Origin: Melastoma dodecandrum
Taxonomy: Eukaryota > Streptophyta > Magnoliopsida > Myrtales > Melastomataceae
Length of the DNA: 64,000 nt
Assembly: GCA_029817715.1 (NCBI GenBank)
Contig: JARUPY010000434.1
Location: forward strand, 1,736,001 to 1,800,000
Reading direction: 5' to 3'
Translations under genes and position numbers: made by a program
Shown: positions 33,692 through 45,149 of the stretch, piece by piece
Position numbering within the stretch: the first letter of the stretch is position 1
Layout: each line of letters opens with the position of its first letter
The notes under the pieces: model-generated
What the model was told of the DNA's origin: nothing
Database searches by the model: none
The model's input: the letters and a program-made list of their open reading frames with translations, nothing else

Positions 33692-34530
33692 CATAGTTGT
33701 TAAAGGCGAAAAGCAGTGTGAAGCAATAAGGCCTCAAACGCCTAAGGCAAGAGGCGCTCGCCTTTTGAACAAGAGGCACTACATGTGATTTTTACACATA
33801 TATAAGCAATATTAACAGCTTGGCATGTTTAAAACACATTCAATACCCTAACCAAACATAAGCTCCATACTTAATTATAACAATGAAATAAAGAAGTTCA
33901 AATAAGTTCTCAAACAGAGTAAACAAACAAGAAAGCCCCACGAAACAAGATCTTCAACAAGAAACAATCGGACTCATAACTGACCAAATCCCTACAGAAT
34001 CAAAGGGCATCCCAGCCGGATTCAGGGAAGATGCAAACACAGTCCTCCCACATCTCGATCTGCAACAGCCATGCCGTGATTCCAAAAGCAACTTTATCAT
34101 TAGGCCAGAAGTCCCCTCCCCCCCCCCCCCCAAACAGCCACGTCGTGATTCCAGCACCTACCAAACAGAAACCGAAGCCAGCAAAGGTGGCGGAACTAAA
34201 AGAAAGTGGGCTTCTACAGGTGCTAGCAATGTTAAGGGGAGGAGGGGTGGAGGGGGTAATAGGGCCAGCACAAAATATGATTGTCTAAATTGCCCAATCG
34301 GTCCTTAAACTTCCAACTTCATCTCATAACAGGACTAGTTCTTACAGTACCTCGCCTATTACAAAAGGCATACCTTTTGGTCGCCTCTCACCTGGCCAAA
34401 AGGCACCAAAGGCGAGCAAAGGTGATTGCCTTAGTAACCCGCCTTGCTTGGAGACAAGGAAAGGCGATTTCCAGTCACCCACCTCACTTCTCGCCTTAGG
34501 CAAGCGCCTTTCTCGCCTTTGACAACTATG
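33692..34530. mobile_element. Non-autonomous hAT-like element in a NASP intron
   Basis: Left terminus CATAGTTGTTAAAGGCG and right terminus complementary to CATAGTTGTCAAAGGCG, followed inward by AAGGCG/CGCCTT arrays. Flanks ATTACTTT (33684-33691) and ATTACTGT (34531-34538) match at seven of eight positions, a hAT-type duplication. It has a C run near 34110-34130 and encodes no transposase. Confidence 0.75.
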
Positions 34531-36937
34531 ATTACTGTTACATTTTTATTCCATCCAAATTATGACAACAACAGTTCCAGCGAAAAAATAATTCTTTTCT
34601 TTTTTTCATTATCAAGTATACTCCACCAATACCTAAATGCTATGCAAAAAGGAAAACAAAATGGCCAACGGTATAGCATAATCTCAAAGATATGTACTAA
34701 AAGAACTTAGAAAGTACTTGCCTTTTCTCCAGCTCCACCGAGACGCCTTCAAGCGTCTTTATCTCAGATTCTTTATCTGCCAAAGTTGTATCAAAACGGG
34801 ATCCAGTCGAGGACTGGTCAGCATCTACATCTGATGCCGGTTCAGAGCACATCCTGATTTCATGTCTCAAATGCTGAACGTGAGACTTGCAAATTGATAT
34901 AGCCTTCTCGCAAAAAGGAATGGCTTCTTCGGGCTTCGACCCTATCTCTAGGCACAAGCATATCCGGAAGTTCCGTCAAGCAAACAGTTAAGAATAGAAG
35001 TCATAAAAGGGTAATGTCGTCAAGAATAGAGATTCAGACCAAAGAAAACAAGCATAATCAGAAAGCTCTAGATTACAGTTTCAGCATTAAAACAACAAAT
35101 CAAATTATAAGGTAGGATACAGTTCCGCAATCAGCCGACTGTCTGGTTCAACCAGTTTCTCCAATATGGAGAGCGCATTCTTGTAGTCGCTCAGTGACGT
35201 GTCAATGTCCTCTGCACGGTAAAGAACAAAAACCATCTCAATAACCTTGCGTACAATGATGCAAAGTACAAAATAGCAAATGCAGGCACAATTGACCTCT
35301 TTCTAACGCCACTTCAGCCAAAGCTGACAGTACTTCCACTTTCTCTTCAGTTTCAACAGAGTGCTTATAAAGAACAGCCCTTGCAATGTCCAACATCTTC
35401 CACGCCAAATCCAGGTCAGGTTCGTCTTCATCTGCTTCTGCAAGATCCTCAGCATCACTTTCCTTGTCATCTTCTTCTGGCTCATCCTCACCAGAACCTA
35501 AATTTTCAGAAAAAAAAAGAAATTTTAATCACTTCCAGAATATGTGGGCAACTCTGAGGATAACCCACAACAAAAGAAGAATCAGTTTTTTGGGTCACTC
35601 TAATCGCATCTCTGAAACCACTCTCCAGAAAATAAGGAATTATGCACATAAAGTCCGAAAACAGAATACAGAAGGAGAACAAACAAAACAGAAGACTGCC
35701 ATAGTCCCACTTTCTTTTCAGTTCTTTTGGAAAACTGGAAGCATCACTAGGCACTTAGCACGTGCGTTGCAGAGAACATCAATGTACAATTAGCTATGGC
35801 AATATGCTGGCCCTAGATATCTCCTATACAGCTGCTACCTATTTTCTCAAAAGTAAAATTTTTAACATCCAAAAATAATTCATTTCCAGCCATCCAACCC
35901 AATAAGAGAACTTTAATGGCAACAAAAGGTATGAAGCCTTTCCCAAGGAAGCAAAAAGCTCAGTTGTTCAGAAAACACGGCCAACCTAGTTCTAATCAAA
36001 TCTAAGAGACAGTGAAAAAGCTAATTGCCCATATACCAATTCAGAGCAACAAACTAATCGACTATTAAAATTTAAAAATCATTCGCCATACGAAGAAAGA
36101 ATTTTATGATGAACAGATGTATGAGAACATCTACCATCTTCTACTGCTCCATCCTCATTGTGAGAGCTTCTGTTCCCTCCGACATTGTTTGAAACAGAAG
36201 CCACAGAAGATTCACCATTCAAATTCTCCTTAGTGCCTTCTTTATCGGATGCCCTCCCTTCACCCTCCTTAGGTAGTAGGTACAGCACCCAAGAGATCGG
36301 CTTCTTCCTGGGCTTTAGACAGAAGGGCCCACCCATATTTGTAGTATGAATTTACACACTCTAATGCCAGTTCAAAATATGAAAGGACAATGCAGTGATA
36401 GCTATTAACTATGTTAGAACTAATTAAAACTCCAAATGTAAGCAGATAATAAAGGTAAACTGCCAACAACTAAAATAAGAGCAAATAAGGTTAACTTCCA
36501 ACACAAATGTAATTGTCCGGGAAAGTATTTTTAAACTCTGTGATATCTATACCTGCGAGCCAACAATAACCACGAACTTGGCATCATAACTGCAAGGAGA
36601 GCATGTTGCAACACCAGACCGGCAACAAACAACAAATTTCTCGACCTTCATCTACATCAAAGGGCCAAGCAGTACAAGACAACCTCATATTCCCATTACC
36701 CTACCCAAACTCAACAGCAAGCAACTCCCCGTCCCCCCAGGACAAACCCTAAAGAACCAAGCTCAAACAAAAATCAGTAATGAAATTGCTAGAGAACTGT
36801 GAAAAAAGAGTAGGGGCAGAAAAACCTAATTTCGAGAGCTCGACTGAAACATTCGGTGGCCTCGACGTAATCCCTTCCTTAAGAGCCCTAGAGCCCTTCT
36901 CCATTAGCAACTCGGCAGATTCCACCTCCTCCGATCC

Positions 36938-37306
36938 TGTTGGATTATGGTGGTATGGAGCCCAGCCCAGGAGAACAGGCCGATGGTAACGTAACGCTCA
37001 ACCCGCGCTAACAGGCTGAGAGCACGTGCGTGCTGGTTTCATTCCAGAAGAACATGGATAAAATTGTAATTAGTGGTAGTGGCTGTTGCAACAGAATGCT
37101 GGATATAAATTGAGCAGTGCACAGTACTGGATGTGGTGTAATTGATTGTCAGTGAGAAATTAAAACAGAAATGTTCTGTTTGTCTTTTTCTTAGCCTTCT
37201 TCTTCTTCTTCCTTGCCACCTTCTTCTTCGTCCTTCCCTTTTCCTTCCTTCTTCCTGCAGATTTATCTTCTTCCCAGGATGCTTTTAGATTCCATCAGAT
37301 TCCACA
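36938..37306 (+). repeat. 5' LTR of the NASP-exon copia element
   Basis: 369 bp with TG...CA ends. It carries a TATA box, GGATATAAATTG, near 37101, and a pyrimidine-rich CTTCTTCTT tract before its end. Direct repeat of 42041-42410. Confidence 0.95.
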
Positions 37307-37320
37307 TGGTATCAGAGCTC
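37307..37320 (+). other. Copia primer-binding site (tRNA-iMet)
   Basis: TGGTATCAGAGCTC directly abuts the 5' LTR, the standard position. Confidence 0.93.
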
Positions 37321-37378
37321 TCGAGAGCTTAAAAGCTGGTTACAAGACGATCCTGGCCTTCTTCCGCTCAATTAGAAC

Positions 37379-40300
37379 ATGGCCGAGCGACTACCTGACC
37401 CTACGACACCCCAGTTCTCCTCTGGACAAACGCCGGGTTCTGGCGTTTCTGGGTTGACAGCAGTTGTTGGGTTTCACAGTACCATACCTGCTGGAGTCTT
37501 CACGGCCTTGGTGAAATTAGATGAAGGTAATTATGTTCTTTGGAAGGGTCAGATACTTGCTGCCATAATTGCTTCGGGTTTCGAAGATTTTATTTATGGA
37601 AGCACGGCTCTACCTGCTCAATTTCTTGATGATGGTGGACTGATAGTAAACCCAGACTACAAACATTGGCAACGCACAGATAAGGCCGTCATGAGCCTTT
37701 TGTTCTCCTCGTTGACCTCAGAACCGCTAAGCCAGGTGGTCTGCTGCAAAAGTGCATGCGAAGTGTGGGAAGTTCTTCGGAATCTCTATGAGTCAGCGTC
37801 ACCTTCACGAATCCTCAACCTACGGCTGCAGATGCAGCAGCTAAAGAAGGATGGACGTACCATGCAGCAGTACCTGAATGCCTTAAAATCACTGTCAGAC
37901 CAACTGAGCGCCATAGGAGAGCCAGTCCGGTATCGAGATTACTTATGGTACTTGATGGAAGGGCTGCCAGCAGAGTACGACGCGGTCGTGACAGCAATTT
38001 ATAGTAGGACTGATCAGCCGAAGCTCGAAGAGGTGCACAACCTTCTTCTTAACTTTGATATGAGGCTGGAACGGCGGTTTGTATTGGATAGCACTCTTCC
38101 TCAGGTAAATCTCTCTTCCCTTCGCTCTCCTGATGTGCGACCTTACGAAAGCTACCCTTCACATAGCAGACCTGCTTCTCTACCTCGACCTCAAAGCAGA
38201 CCACATTGGTAGCCTTCTACACACCGCCCATTTTCTTCCTTCAACCCTCAAACTGGTCTGCTTGGAAAACCTCCGTTTCGACCCTTTGACAATACCTCTC
38301 ATTGGGGAGGTAGACCACAATTCCCAAAGCCAAAGCCCCGCTGTCAGATTTGTTTTAAAATTGGCCACACTGCTCTCTCCTGCTTTTACAGAGCCAATCC
38401 CTCTGTCCCATCCCCTGATTATCAGCCCTCAGCACAGATACCTCCCCCTCAGCCACATATCCCAGCCCCAACTTCCTCTTCTTCATGCCAGCCTCAAACC
38501 CATTTTACCAACATTTCTCACTATCCTGGGTCTTCTTATCCTATCCCTCATGTAACCTCTCAATTACCCAGTGACCATTCCATCTCTGACTCCGAGGCCT
38601 GGATACTTGACTCCGGTGCTACACATCACGTAACACCTACAACTTCTGCCCTTCATAATCTATCCCCATATACAGGTACAGCTTCTATTCTTGTCGGTAA
38701 TGGTGCTCATGTCAAAATTCAGAATACTGGTGATGTGTCCCTGTTTTCTTCCTCTGGTTTAATTGAGTTGCTTCATACACTTCACACTCCTTCTCTTTCT
38801 CGAAATATCATTAGTGTTTCAAAATTATGTCAAGACAACAATGTGGTTGCTGAATTTCATTCCGACTCCTTCTTTATCAAGGACAAGACTACCGGGGGCG
38901 TCCTTCTTCAGGGTCAGATGAATCAGGGCCTGTACACTCTTCCCACTCAGCCTCAATCGCACTCAGTTCATCAGAGACCTCTCAGCAATAAGGTCGCCTC
39001 ATCCTCTCCCCATAGTGCTGTCTCTTCACCACAAACTGTCCTGGCAATCTCAAAGTCATCTGGGCTCAAGTCTTCTGCTGGTTTATCTACTCTTTGGCAT
39101 TCTAGATTAGGACACCCGAGTTCTGAAGTTTTATCTCGAGTCTTACGGAGCTGTAAACACACAGACACTACATACTTACCTCTACTCTGTCATGCTTGTG
39201 CTATGAGTAAACATCACAGGCTCCCTTTCCTTTATCGTCTTCGCGTGCTGCTAAACCTTTTTAGTTAATTCACACCGATCTTTGGGGCCCTTCCCCTGTT
39301 CCATCTATCACCGGTGACAGATTCTTTATGCTCTTTGTGGACGATGCCACTAGGTTTACTTGGATATACTTCCTTCGAGATAAATCCCAAGCTCTATCAG
39401 GTTTTCGACAGTTTCAAGCCATGATACAAACACAATTTCAAGCTTCTATTACTGCTGTTCGCTCGGACTGGGGGGGCGAATTTCGTACACTTCATTCCTA
39501 CCTCTTACCACTCGGTATTGACCACCAAATCTCTTGTCCATACACACCACAGCAGAATGGGCGTGTTGAAAGAAAAAACCGACATGTGGTTGAGGTGGGT
39601 TTGTCACTTCTTACTCATGCAAGCGTCCATATGTCTTTCTGGGTGTATGCCTTTCATGAGGCAGTGTCGTTGATTAATATTCTTCCCTCTAAACTTCTCA
39701 ACTTTACCTCTCCACTAGAAATTCTTACATATTCCAAGCCTGACTATGAATCTCTTCGTGTTTTTGTCTGTTCATGTTATCCCTTGCTCCGCCATTACAA
39801 CACACACAAACTCGAACCTCGGTCGGTTAACTGTGTCCTTTTAGGGAGAAGTGCATCTCATAAAGGCTATATTTGTTTTGATAAACTTACTAGTCGTATA
39901 TATGTTTCTAGGGATGTCCTATTCAATGAAGATGTTTTTCCCTTTCAAGTCAGTCCAAAGTCCACCTCTTCGATTTCTGTGTCCCCTCCGTGTCTTTCGG
40001 TCATTCTTCCTGTTTTAACTCCTCCAACACTCCCGTTATCCTCTTCATTAGACTCCTCTAAACTCGTTTCTGGTCCACAGCAATCTTCTTCAGCTACAGA
40101 ACACTTTGTTTCATCTGCGTCCACATCTCTTTCTAACAGAGATGTCTCCAGTAACTCTGATCGTTCATCTGCACCATTACCGACATCTAATAGTGGTGAT
40201 AACCAGGTATCTACTACACTAAACCTTCACCCAATGCTAACCAGATCTAAGGCGGGCATCACCAAACCAAAACTGTATTATTTACACCATCCACCTCTCA

Positions 40301-42114
40301 TGTCTTCTGAACCCAGTTCCCCCTCATCCTCTCTGTCTTCTTCCCTACCCTCTGAGCCATCTTCCTTTCGTGAGGCTATCACTTCGCCCATCTGGAGAGC
40401 GGCCATGAGAGAGGAGTTTGAGGCATTGATGCGAAACGGTACTTGGCAGCTTGTTCCAGCCACCCAGAACCAGAGAGTTGTTGGGTGTAAATGGGTATAC
40501 AAGGTGAAGCTGACTTCCACTGGGAACTTAGAACGTTGCAAGGCTCGGTTGGTGGCCAAGGGGTTTCATCGGTCCCCAGGAATTGATTACACAGATACGT
40601 TTAGTCCGGTTGTGAAACACCAGACAATTCGAGTGGTTCTTTGCCTTGCTGTGAAATCTGGCTGGCCTCTGCGGTAGCTTGATGTCTGAAATGCCTTCCT
40701 CAACGGGGATCTTCAGGAAACAGTACTAATGGCATAGCCTCCAGGATTTGAGGTTCCAGAGCTTCCCAATCATGTGTGTCTACTGAAGAAGGCCATCTAT
40801 GGACTGAAACAGAGCCCAAGGGCATGGTACTTGAAGTTAAGTACGTGTCTGCAACAACTGGGTTTCACCAACTCAAAGGCGGATGCTTCATTATTTTACC
40901 AACATACTGGTTCTGGGGCTATTATTGTGTTGGTTTATGTTGACGATATCATTGTGACAGGTTCAAACCGTGATGGCATCACAGTCCTACTGGAACGTCT
41001 CAATAAAGAGTTTGCTCTCAAGGATTTGGGTGAACTCTCCTATTTCCTAGGCCTACAGGTTACTCGTAATGACGAAGGTCTTCACCTAAACCAGGATAAG
41101 TATGTGAAGGAGCTGCTGGAAAAAGCATATCTGTCTGAGAGCAGACCGGTCCCGACCCCTCTGTCTACTACAGGGACCTTGTCTAAGTATGATGGTGAAG
41201 TATTGGCTAATCCTACAGAGTATAGGAGTCTGGTTGGTGCTTTGCAGTATTGCACGAATACCCGACCGGACATATGTTTTGCAGTAAACAAGGTATGTCA
41301 GTTTCTGCACTGCCCCACCACTTCTCATTTCCAGGCTGTTAAACGAATTCTCCGATATCTGCGAGGGATGACCACGTATGGCATTACTATAACAGCTGCT
41401 GATGATTATAGCATCTCCTGCTTCACTGATGCTGATTGGGCGAGCTGCCCGGATGATAGGAAGAGTACGAGTGCTTATTGTACGTTTCTGGGACCGAACT
41501 TGATATCTTGGGTATCCCACAAACAAAAAGTGGTGTCGAGATCAAGCACAGAGGCAGAATTTCAGGCCTTAGCTGATAGGGTTGTAGAGGTGATGTGGGT
41601 AAAGAACCTACTGGTGGAGCTGAAGGGAGCACAGGGTTCTTCAGTCACTTCTCTACCTCCAGTACTTTACTGCGATAATTTAAGTACAGTACAAATTGCA
41701 GCAAATCCGGTTCTACATGCTCGCACGAAACATGTAGAAATAGACTTCCACTTTGTGCGTGAAAAGGTTCTTGCTGGAGAGATCCAGGTATTGCACATTA
41801 GCTCGGAGGACCAGCTGGCAGATCCTCTAACCAAGGTAATCACAGTTCAGAAGTTTCTAAACGCTCGAAGTAAGCTGACAGTGGCCATGAAACGAGGTTC
41901 AACTGGTGTAAACTGTGATAGAAACATGGTCACGGGAGAAGTAATATCTGCAGCAGAAAATGCAGAGACAGATGATAATGAGGAAGAAGAAGGAAGGGGA
42001 AAAGAAGGTGAAATTGAAAAGGAATTATTTTGCGGGGAAGTGTTGGATTATGGTGGTATGGAGCCCAGCCCAGGAGAACAGGCCCATGGTAACGTAAAGC
42101 TCAACCCGCGCTAA
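37379..42114 (+). pseudogene. Copia gag-pol of the NASP-exon element
   Basis: ATG at 37379. Gag (37379-38212) has LDEGNYVLWKGQILA and LNLRLQMQQLKKDGRTMQQY; the knuckle CQICFKIGHTALSC follows near 38340. Then the protease WILDSGATHHVTP, pre-integrase block LWHSRLGHPSSEVL, integrase ([23 protein letters not shown]), RT ([20 protein letters not shown]; core YVDDIIVT) and RNase H (FTDADWASCPDDRKSTSAY, RSSTEAEFQAL). Breaks are few: TAG at 38210-38212, a frame shift near 39255, and TAG 40675-40677, TGA 40687-40689 and TAG 40735-40737 in the RT. The nonsense codons fit C-to-T transitions. An acidic C-terminal tail runs into the 3' LTR. Confidence 0.93.
42032..42040 (+). other. Polypurine tract
   Basis: GCGGGGAAG immediately precedes the 3' LTR at 42041, as needed for plus-strand priming. 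Confidence 0.75.
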
Positions 42115-42410
42115 CAGGCTGAGAGCATGTGCGTGCTGGTTTCATTCCAGAAGAACATGGATAAAATTGTAATTAGTGGTAGTCGCTGTTGTAACAGAAT
42201 GCTGGATATAAATTGAGCAGTGCACAGTACTGGATGTGGTGTAATTGATTGTCAGTGAGAAATTAAAACAGAAATGTTCTGTTTGTCTTTTTCTTAGCCT
42301 TCTTCTTCTTCTTCCTTGCCACCTTCTTTCTTCGTCCTTCCCTTTTCCTTCCTTCTTCCTGCAGATTTATCTTCTTCCCAGGATGCTTTTAGATTCCGTC
42401 AACTTCCACA
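42041..42410 (+). repeat. 3' LTR of the NASP-exon copia element
   Basis: 370 bp, directly repeating 36938-37306 with about eight substitutions and one single-base indel. Confidence 0.95.
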
Positions 42411-42608
42411 GATCCCTCGGCGGTCGGAGAGGCCGTGACGGCGGAAGTCTCGGCATCGCCGTTGTCATGGCAGGAGGAGTCGCCAACCCCGGCAGTAGTA
42501 GAAACGATGGGATTGGAGGTGTCGATGGTGGCTTCGGTGGACGGAGTCGTCGGGGGAGTACGTTCCATGGCGGGCCAAAGTGTATTCAGGGTTTTCATAT
42601 AATACATA

Positions 42609-44034
42609 GGAAGCGACGGGACCGTAAACTAAATTCGACCAAAATTTTAGTAATTTTTATTAAAAATCGATTTTTTATAGTAAAATCGTTAGTAAATTAC
42701 TAAAAAATATTAGTAATTTGTTACTAATTTTTCACTGTTTGACTATTAGGAAAGTTACTAAACTAAGTTTAGTAAATTTACGGAAAAATTTACTAAACTT
42801 TTTAGTAACCGATTACTAAAAATAACGGTGATTTGACAGTTTTTTTTAATAATCCTTACTAAAATTTCACTGTTCAACTTTAGTAATAAGTTACTAAAAA
42901 GTTTAGTAATTTTTTCCGTCGATTTACTAAACCTAGTTTAGCAATTTTTCGAATGGTCAAACAGTGAAAAATTAGTAACGGTTACTTATTTTTTGTAGTA
43001 AACTTTGTAATACTAGTAATTTTCCAGGTAAGCCGTCCGGAGATTTTAGTAATTATTTACTAATTTTGTAAGAAAAATTAGTAAATTACTGTATAACATA
43101 GTAAAGTCGTTAGTAAATTACTAAAGTCGTCCTTTTTTTTCGTAATTGTTTACTATTTTTTGAACGAAATTTAGTAATCGATTACTAAACTTTTTAGTAA
43201 TTTACTAAATAGGACAGTACATTTCGAACCTAAAACGAAACCTACTTTCAGTGTGAAATTACCATTTTACCCCTGCGGTAAAATTATAAATAGATTCGGT
43301 TTTACGTTCGGACTGAAAATTCGTAAACGATTTTGTAATTTATCGCATGGGTAAAATGGTAATTTCACATTGAAAAAAGGTTCAGTTTTAGGTTCGGAAT
43401 GTACTGTTCAGTTTAGTAAATTACTAAAAAGTTTAGTAATCGATTACTGAATTTTGTTCAAAAGGTAGTAAACGATTACGAAATAAAAATAAAAATTTAG
43501 TAATTTACTAACGACTTTACTATGTTACGCAGTAATTTACTAATTTTTCTTACAAAATTAGTAAATCATTATTAAAATCTCCGGACGGCCTACCTGGAAA
43601 GTTACTAGTATTACAAATTTTACTACAAAAAATTAGTAACCGTTACTAATTTTTCACTGTTTGACCATTCGGAAAGTTACTAAACTAGGTTTAGTAAATC
43701 GGCGGAAAAAATTACTAAACTTTTTAGTAACCGATTACTAAAGTTGAACAGTGAAATTTTAGTAACGATTACTAAAAAAACTGTCAAATCACCGTTATTT
43801 TTAGTAATCTGTTACTAAAAAGTTTAGTAAATTTTTCCGCCGATTTACTAAACCTAGTTTAGTAACTTTTCGAATGGTCAAACAGTAAAAAATTAGTAAC
43901 CGATTACTAATGTTTTTTAGTAATTTACTAATCATTTTACTAAAAAAAGTCGATTTTTAGTAAATATTACTAAAATTTTGATCAAATTTAGTAAACAACG
44001 TAACGGTTACGTGCACGTACCGTTAGCCGCTTCC
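42609..44034. mobile_element. Foldback Mutator-like MITE, 1.43 kb
   Basis: The two halves (about 42609-43310 and 43330-44034) are reverse complements over nearly their whole length, with a short spacer near 43280-43350. Ends are GGAAGCG and CGCTTCC. Flanks ATAATACATA (42599-42608) and ATAATATATA (44035-44044) match at nine of ten positions, the 9-11 bp duplication size of Mutator-like elements. The arms are built from dozens of AGTAA/TTACT motifs such as TTTAGTAATCGATTACTAAA. No ORF. It lies 40 bp upstream of the NASP start codon. Confidence 0.85.
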
Positions 44035-44269
44035 ATAATATATATTATAACAAATTGAAGGGAGGGAAATTTGAGAGAAGGTAGTATAGATTGTTGAAGT
44101 CTTTCATTATATAATAAATCATTTTAAAACTCAAATGATTTTAAAAAATTATTGCATTATATGTTCGACTTTGATGCACTTGGGCCCAGGCCAAGGACAA
44201 CCTTAATCCTCAGTTACGTTGTTATACGTGATGGGAGTCCCCCGTTGGTAACGAGAATGTTAACTAATT

Positions 44270-44765
44270 TCGTTCTCAATTAATGTTAGTCTGTAAATAA
44301 TTTTGCCGAATACGATATTAAATTTTGAAATTTATTGATTAATGTGGAAAAATCGACCTTACAAAGGCCGTTTTTTAATTAAGAAGGAATTCGGCTTTTA
44401 TAAGGTCGATTTCATCATTCTTAAACCTTAGTCGGTCTTACAAAGACGGACTTAATGTCATCAATCGCGAGAACATGAAGTTGGTCTTATAGAGACCGAT
44501 TTCGTTGGACTTGATAACAAAAACCATAAATCCATGGAAGTCATTCTTTGTAAGACCGACTACGGGAGAATTGAAAAAAAAAATAGGCCCAGGAAAGTCG
44601 GCCTTTGTAATGTCAACTTCTTTCTACTTGGGAAGAAGTCGGCCTTATAGAGGCCGACTTCAGTTCGAAACCAGAATTTTTGGTGTCTGCCTAAAAAAGT
44701 CGTTTTTTTATAATGTCGACTTCCTAAAGACACTAAGAGAGTCGGCCTTACAAAGTCTGACTCTT
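44270..44765. repeat. Left terminal inverted repeat of the Mutator-like element
   Basis: Reverse complement of 49850-50262 with indels. It contains about ten imperfect copies of a palindromic unit of the type AAGTCGGCCTTATAGAGGCC spaced roughly 40-60 bases apart. The same units occur in the arms at 244-390 and 1133-1250. Confidence 0.8.
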
Positions 44766-45149
44766 TTGGCTTTTAAACACTTGAACACATCAATTCGGGA
44801 TAAAAGCAACCTCGACCCCCTGACCCCGTCCCAACGCCCGCCCCGTCGTTGTGTGGTTGCATGTCCGTCGTACGTCGCTTGTCCGCCCGTCTGGCTGGCC
44901 ATCCACCTCTTCGTTGTTCTCTTCTGCAGTTGTCTCATGAGGTAAGTGATTTAGGGTTTGTTTAATTTAGGAGTTGAATTAGGGTTTGTTTAGTATAGGG
45001 TTTAATTTAGGGTTTGCTTAATTTTGGGATTGAATTTAAAATTACACCCAAGTTTCGAAATTTAAATTACGATATAAAATTAGTATAACATTGAATTTGA
45101 AACTATATTGTGATAATTTGTTAGTTCAATTGGTAATAGGTATCGTGTT

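Larger units (their letters stand above)
36938..42410 (+). mobile_element. Ty1/copia element inserted in NASP exon 1
   Basis: 5,473 bp, flanked by a perfect 5-bp target duplication GATCC (36933-36937 and 42411-42415). Removing the element and one duplicate puts the two halves of NASP exon 1 back in phase, so the target was coding sequence. LTRs at 36938-37306 and 42041-42410 begin TGTTGGATTATGG and end CCACA. They differ by about eight substitutions and one indel by my count (about 98 percent identical), so the insertion is fairly recent. Short LTRs and Pol features suggest the Ale/Retrofit side of copia (inference). Confidence 0.95.
33294..42568 (-). pseudogene. NASP: NASP-type histone chaperone (TPR) locus, disrupted
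   Basis: Minus strand. Exon 1 begins at the ATG at 42568 (MERTPPTTPSTEATID), runs to the copia insertion at 42410-36938 and resumes to 36826 (SAELLMEKGSRALKEG, the first TPR). Later exons: about 36390-36135 (LALECVNSYYKYGWALLSKA), 35497-35297 (acidic, then AWKMLDIARAVLYKH), 35211-35121 (DTSLSDYKNALSILEKLV), about 34973-34722 (CLEIGSKPEEAIPFCEKAI) and 33631-33294 (VGRGVKRVSM and a basic tail). NASP binds histone H3-H4 through TPRs with an acidic insert. Besides the insertion there is a one-base deletion in exon 1 near 36863, a 7-base insertion near 36283, another shift near 33575, and a missing AG at the acceptor near 34974. This copy cannot give a normal protein. Confidence 0.85.

Noticed and set aside
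34697..34725. AG/GCAAGT as a GC-AG intron donor in NASP
   Set aside because: It fits the rare donor consensus, but the phase with the next exon (33631) does not agree cleanly, so I did not count it as a supported non-canonical intron.
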